Positions 5,693 to 8,696 of a stretch of DNA of 8,696 bases are shown here, piece by piece; position 1 is the first letter of the stretch; each line of letters starts with the position of its first letter. This DNA comes from Leptolyngbyaceae cyanobacterium M65_K2018_010. GTDB lineage: Bacteria; Cyanobacteriota; Cyanobacteriia; Phormidesmidales; Phormidesmidaceae. The notes beneath the pieces were generated by a model, which was given only the letters and a program-made list of their open reading frames with translations, searched no databases and had not been told where the DNA came from. The stretch is taken from positions 1 through 8,696 of the forward strand of contig DVEE01000462.1 of the NCBI GenBank assembly GCA_015295885.1, given 5' to 3'. The position numbers and the translations under genes are program-made.

Positions 5693-6610
5693 ATGAAAAT
5701 CGATCAAGGCCTATTCAAGCTAGATTTCACCGATCACCATGCGGTGCTGGGCCTACCCATTTCAGCAGATGCCAGGGCAGTGCGTAAACGCTACCTGGCC
5801 ATTGCCCGCCGGCTGCACCCCGATAGTATGGCCTCGGTTTCAGAGGCTGAGGCCCAGCGGGCCAGTGAGCTCCTCTCCAAGTGGGTGAATCCGGCCTATG
5901 AGGTCTTGAGCCAGGAAAAAACGGCTACCGAGTATCAGGTCGTTTTGAAACTAAAGGGGCAGAGTTTGCGACAGGTTCCAACTGCCCCGGCGGTTATCAC
6001 CGCTGCCGCCCAGACCCTCATCAAAGCTAGTCCCGTGGATACGGCCTATCGTCAGGCCGTGAATGCCATTGCGGTGAACCAGTACGACCAGCTAGACCAG
6101 GTGATGGCGGCGATGGGCCAGCTGAGCGAGCTCAATCTGGTCTACCTCTATCGCACCAGTGAGGGATCTACCCCGGCCATTAAAGGCAAGCCTGCCCCCA
6201 CCACGGCGCCGCCCCCCACTCCGACCACGGTGGCAACGGCGGAGCCTACTCCCCGTCCCAGCCCAACCAACATTTTGGAAAGCTACTTCAAGCGGGCTCA
6301 GGAGTTTGAGCGCGATCGCGACTTTAGCCGGGCCATCCTAGAAATGCGTGAGGCCCTGAAAACCTATCCCAATAGCGCCCGTTGCCATAGCTATCTGGCC
6401 AGTCTTTACTTAAAAGCCGGGCAGAATACCATGGCGCGAGTCCACGCCAAACGGGCTTTGGACCTCAAGCCCGATGATGAAATGGCCAAGGCGGTGCAGG
6501 GGCGGTTAGAGAACTCTGCCTCCGCTCCTAGCCAGTCTGGCCGCCCAGCGAAGACCGCCGACAAAGGCAGTGGCGGCTTTTTGGGCCTGTTTGGAGGCAA
6601 GAAAAAATAA
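5693..6610 (+). CDS. J-domain protein with C-terminal TPR
   Basis: A 305-residue protein. A J-domain lies near the N-terminus (about 14-82), with the HPD tripeptide at residues 42-44 that J-proteins need to stimulate the DnaK/Hsp70 ATPase. A helical middle (about 100-155) follows. Next comes a Pro/Thr-rich linker (about 165-192), then one or two tetratricopeptide repeats (about 194-265), which usually bind other proteins. It ends in a Gly/Lys tail (GGFLGLFGGKKK). It lacks the Gly/Phe, zinc-finger and substrate domains of classical DnaJ, so it is a specialised co-chaperone whose client is unknown. ATG 5693 follows a purine-rich AGGGAG about 10 nt upstream. Its TAA overlaps the hisZ start (TAATG), so translation is probably coupled. 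A CIRCE-like half-site lies just upstream. Confidence 0.85.
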   Translation: MKIDQGLFKLDFTDHHAVLGLPISADARAVRKRYLAIARRLHPDSMASVSEAEAQRASELLSKWVNPAYEVLSQEKTATEYQVVLKLKGQSLRQVPTAPAVITAAAQTLIKASPVDTAYRQAVNAIAVNQYDQLDQVMAAMGQLSELNLVYLYRTSEGSTPAIKGKPAPTTAPPPTPTTVATAEPTPRPSPTNILESYFKRAQEFERDRDFSRAILEMREALKTYPNSARCHSYLASLYLKAGQNTMARVHAKRALDLKPDDEMAKAVQGRLENSASAPSQSGRPAKTADKGSGGFLGLFGGKKK

Positions 6611-7854
6611 TGGTTTACCAGCCTCCCACCGGAGCCCGCGACCTTTTGCCCCTGGATGTGGCCCAAAAACATTGGATTGAGGAACGCCTGGAGCAGGTCT
6701 TTCAGCGCTGGGGCTATCACCGGATTATCACCTCCACGGTCGAGCGGTTGGATACCCTGATGGCCGGTGGGGCGATCGATCAGGATGCCGTAATAGAACT
6801 GAACCAACGGGCGGGACAGCGCCTGGGTCTGAGGCCAGAGCTGACCGCTTCCATTGCCCGTACCGCCGTCACCCGCCTCAGTCGGGTCACCTATCCCCAG
6901 CGGCTGTACTACAACGCCAACGTGTTTCGCCAGAGCCACCAGGGTAGCCGCGATCGCCAGCAAGAGTTTTACCAGTCTGGAGTCGAGCTGCTAGGGGCTG
7001 GGGGTCCCCTGGCCGATGCTGAGATCTTACTGCTACTGACCGATTGTCTGGCCAGTCTGAACTTGCCCAACTGGACCTTACTGATAGGGGATGCCCAACT
7101 GACCCAGACCCTGCTAGCCCCATTCCCCCGCTCCGTTCGCCCGCAGGTACGACGGGCCTTGGCCCATCTCGATCGGGTCGCCATCGAAACCCTGGATCTA
7201 GAAGCGACCCTGAAACAGCAGGCCCTCGAACTCCTCGATCTGCGCGGGCAACCGGAAGCGGTCTTGCAAAGCTTGAGCCAGCTTGACCTGCAGGCCGATG
7301 CCCAGGCCGCCCTTGATCGCCTGCAATCCCTGGTAGGGTTGCTGCGGCAGGTCTACCCACCCACCGGTGATTCTGCCAGAGTTCCCCATCCCCCCCTGAT
7401 TCTAGATTTAAGCCTGATTCAAACCTTCGATTACTACACCGGTCTCGTCTTCGAGGTGATTAGCTGCCCAGAAATGGGCTGTCAAGTGCTGGGCCAAGGC
7501 GGGCGTTACGATAACCTGCTAGGGGTCTTCCAGAGTGAAGGGAAAAGTTTCCCAGGAATTGGCTTTGTTCTAGATACCGAACGGTTACATCAGGCCCTGC
7601 TGCCCACGGGGCGACTGCCTGAAACCATTCCCCCTAGCGACTGGTTGGTGGTGCCGACCACGCCCCAAGCGGCGGCGATGGCCTTCACCTACGCGCAAAC
7701 CCTGCGAACTTCCGCTAACCTGGTGAGGGCGGAAGTCCATCTGGCGGCTTTCAGCTCTCGGGAAGCCATTCGGACCCTGGCCCAACAGCGCTGTATCAGC
7801 CGCATAGCCTGGATTGAGCCGAATGGATTGCCCCATATCGAAGCCCTCACCTAG
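6610..7854 (+). CDS. hisZ: ATP phosphoribosyltransferase regulatory subunit HisZ
   Basis: A 414-residue protein resembling class II histidyl-tRNA synthetase. TGARDLLP opens the protein (residues 7-14), and the motif 2 region RLYYNANVFRQ is at 98-108. GQGGRYDNLL is at 295-304, and the motif 3 region GIGFVLDTERL is at 316-326. True HisRS has a catalytic Arg in its RGLDYY motif; here residues 271-276 read QTFDYY, so charging tRNA is unlikely. This fits HisZ, which joins the short form of HisG to make the first enzyme of histidine biosynthesis and carries feedback inhibition by histidine. A short-form hisG should exist elsewhere in the genome. The start overlaps the stop of the J-domain gene by one base, with GGAGG at 6593-6597 as a distant ribosome site. 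Confidence 0.9.
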   Translation: MVYQPPTGARDLLPLDVAQKHWIEERLEQVFQRWGYHRIITSTVERLDTLMAGGAIDQDAVIELNQRAGQRLGLRPELTASIARTAVTRLSRVTYPQRLYYNANVFRQSHQGSRDRQQEFYQSGVELLGAGGPLADAEILLLLTDCLASLNLPNWTLLIGDAQLTQTLLAPFPRSVRPQVRRALAHLDRVAIETLDLEATLKQQALELLDLRGQPEAVLQSLSQLDLQADAQAALDRLQSLVGLLRQVYPPTGDSARVPHPPLILDLSLIQTFDYYTGLVFEVISCPEMGCQVLGQGGRYDNLLGVFQSEGKSFPGIGFVLDTERLHQALLPTGRLPETIPPSDWLVVPTTPQAAAMAFTYAQTLRTSANLVRAEVHLAAFSSREAIRTLAQQRCISRIAWIEPNGLPHIEALT

Positions 7855-7877
7855 GGGGGAGGGCAGCTAGGAAAGTG

Positions 7878-7892
7878 TTAGGCCCCACCTAA
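7878..7892. other. Small stem-loop between hisZ and the ferredoxin gene
   Basis: TTAGG (7878-7882), loop CCCCA, CCTAA (7888-7892) form a 5-bp stem within the 75-bp spacer. It is too short to call a terminator; it might lower read-through or process the transcript. Confidence 0.2.
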
Positions 7893-7918
7893 GGCCCACT
7901 GTTGAATTCTGCAAGGAT

Positions 7919-7923
7919 GAGGA
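7919..7923 (+). promoter_or_regulatory. Ribosome binding site deciding a GTG start
   Basis: GAGGA ends 6 nt before GTG 7930. There is no ATG in frame before the first cluster cysteine, so this site fixes GTG as the start of the small ferredoxin. Confidence 0.6.
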
Positions 7924-7929
7924 TAGATT

Positions 7930-8157
7930 GTGGCTCACACGATTGTGACAAACCTATGCGAAGGGGTTGCCGACTGCGTCGATGCCTGTCCCGTGGCCTG
8001 TATTCACCCCGGTCCTGGCAAAAACCTGAAGGGTACCGATTGGTACTGGATTGATTTTTCCACCTGCATTGACTGCGGCATTTGTCTGCAAGTTTGCCCA
8101 GTGGAGGGGGCGATCCTGCCAGAGGAACAGCCCGACTTACAAAACACCCCCCACTGA
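7930..8157 (+). CDS. Small 8-Cys bacterial-type ferredoxin (4Fe-4S family)
   Basis: A 75-residue soluble electron carrier with two iron-sulfur motifs. The first has C10, C16, C20 and C24, the second C46, C49, C52 and C56. The second is the standard C-x2-C-x2-C-x3-CP (CIDCGICLQVCP). The first is C-x5-C-x3-CP-x2-C and lacks the usual CxxCxxC. This resembles 7Fe ferredoxins that carry one [3Fe-4S] and one [4Fe-4S] cluster, so the cluster type of the first site is open. I recall close relatives with the same MAHTIV start across cyanobacteria, annotated only as ferredoxin. The start is GTG. It lies 75 bp after hisZ and 8 bp before a sensor kinase gene, and its TGA stop is part of the kinase's ribosome site, so the two are probably translated together. 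Its redox partner is unknown. Confidence 0.88.
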   Translation: MAHTIVTNLCEGVADCVDACPVACIHPGPGKNLKGTDWYWIDFSTCIDCGICLQVCPVEGAILPEEQPDLQNTPH

Positions 8158-8165
8158 GGGCGACA

Positions 8166-8696
8166 ATGGCCAAATTGAGCCTGCGCGGTCGTCTGTTTAT
8201 CTCTCACCTGGCGGTCATGGGGGTGGGCATTTTAACCCTGGTGGTCATTGGCCGGTTGTATACCCCCCGCCTCTTCATCATTTCGCTGCAGCGCTACCAG
8301 AATGGCGTCATGAGTGTGCAGCAACGCACCCAACTGGTGAAAGGCTTTGAGGCCGCCTGGAGTCGGGGCATGGGGTGGGCCATTTTGGTCGGTGGCGGCG
8401 CGGCTGGGTGGCTCAGTTATTGGGTGTCTCGCCGCATTATTAGCCCCCTGGATCAAATGGCGGATGTTACCCGTCAATTTGCAGCGGGGCAGCTGACCGA
8501 ACGAGTTCCCCCTTCCGAAATTTTAGAAATTCAACGGTTGGCCAATAGCTTTAACCGCATGGCCGCGGATTTAGAAGGGGTAGAACAACGACGCCGGGAA
8601 CTGATTGGTGACCTCACCCACGAACTCAGGACTCCCCTCACCATTATTCACGGCTATTTAGAGGCCCTAGCCGATGGCACCCTGGCACCGCAACCC
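8166..8696 (+). CDS. HAMP-domain sensor histidine kinase (5' part)
   Basis: The first 177 codons of a gene that runs off the window end. Residues about 10-30 are a first membrane segment, about 31-68 a short extracytoplasmic part, and about 69-88 a second membrane segment. A HAMP domain (about 89-140) leads into the HisKA dimerisation helix with the H-box DLTHELRTPLT, whose H152 is the phosphate acceptor. The ATP-binding domain lies beyond the window. It is a BaeS-like two-component sensor that should pass phosphate to an unseen response regulator. The extracytoplasmic part is only about 40 residues, so it may sense the membrane rather than a bound ligand (inference). ATG 8166 has GAGGG at 8156-8160, which overlaps the stop of the ferredoxin gene. 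Confidence 0.9.
   Translation, partial: MAKLSLRGRLFISHLAVMGVGILTLVVIGRLYTPRLFIISLQRYQNGVMSVQQRTQLVKGFEAAWSRGMGWAILVGGGAAGWLSYWVSRRIISPLDQMADVTRQFAAGQLTERVPPSEILEIQRLANSFNRMAADLEGVEQRRRELIGDLTHELRTPLTIIHGYLEALADGTLAPQP

Noticed and set aside
5315..5707. Intact minus-strand gene covering the whole 5400-5692 gap
   Set aside because: The putative Met lies inside the J-domain gene and the end lies inside the phosphatase gene. Only the middle reads like protein, so I list it as a relic.
6406..6963. 185-codon minus-strand open frame across the J-domain and hisZ genes
   Set aside because: It runs antisense to two well-supported genes and covers their junction; it shows no recognisable domain and is explained by high GC.
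6887..7360. 157-codon minus-strand open frame inside hisZ
   Set aside because: Rich in Arg, Gly, Ala and Pro as expected for an antisense shadow of GC-rich coding DNA; hisZ is well supported there.
6610..7854. Functional histidyl-tRNA synthetase (HisS)
   Set aside because: The RGLDYY catalytic motif reads QTFDYY, and the overall pattern fits HisZ.

Overview
The window looks like chromosomal DNA of a cyanobacterium. The evidence is seven perfect HIP1 octamers (GCGATCGC), tandem heptamer repeats of the kind known as STRRs in cyanobacteria, an FdC2-type ferredoxin next to an inositol-monophosphatase-family gene, and a HisZ gene. No phage, CRISPR, insertion sequence or toxin-antitoxin module is recognisable.

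Left part (1-3758), all on the + strand: the 3' end of a photolyase/cryptochrome gene, a PiT-family phosphate permease, and a DMT/EamA transporter with a long N-terminal coiled coil and a Pro/Ser linker. Heptamer repeats lie in this part. They form the photolyase C-terminus including its stop codon, a roughly 46-residue in-frame linker in the permease, and a short stretch after the permease stop.

Middle (3759-4113): an imperfect 15-bp inverted repeat and a tRNA-Ser(GGA) on the minus strand, converging with the EamA gene. The sequence becomes visibly more GC-rich to the right of it.

Right part (4114-8696), all on the + strand: FdC2-type [2Fe-2S] ferredoxin and an IMPase-family phosphatase, then a 293-bp gap, then a J-domain/TPR protein, hisZ, a small 8-Cys ferredoxin and the first 177 codons of a HAMP-type sensor histidine kinase. 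The J-domain gene and hisZ overlap by one base (TAATG), and the ferredoxin and kinase are 8 bp apart, so this half reads as one or two operons. The 293-bp gap holds two perfect GC-rich hairpins, a reverse-strand segment that reads like a fragment of a foreign GC-rich gene, and a CIRCE-like half-site 32 bp before the J-domain gene.

Most genes are housekeeping: phosphate uptake, metabolite export, electron transfer, histidine biosynthesis control and signalling. The points most worth a second look are the heptamer repeats translated inside real proteins, the relic coding segment with its hairpins, the CIRCE-like site before a J-domain gene, and the coiled-coil/EamA fusion. I found no clear evidence of a wholly new system.
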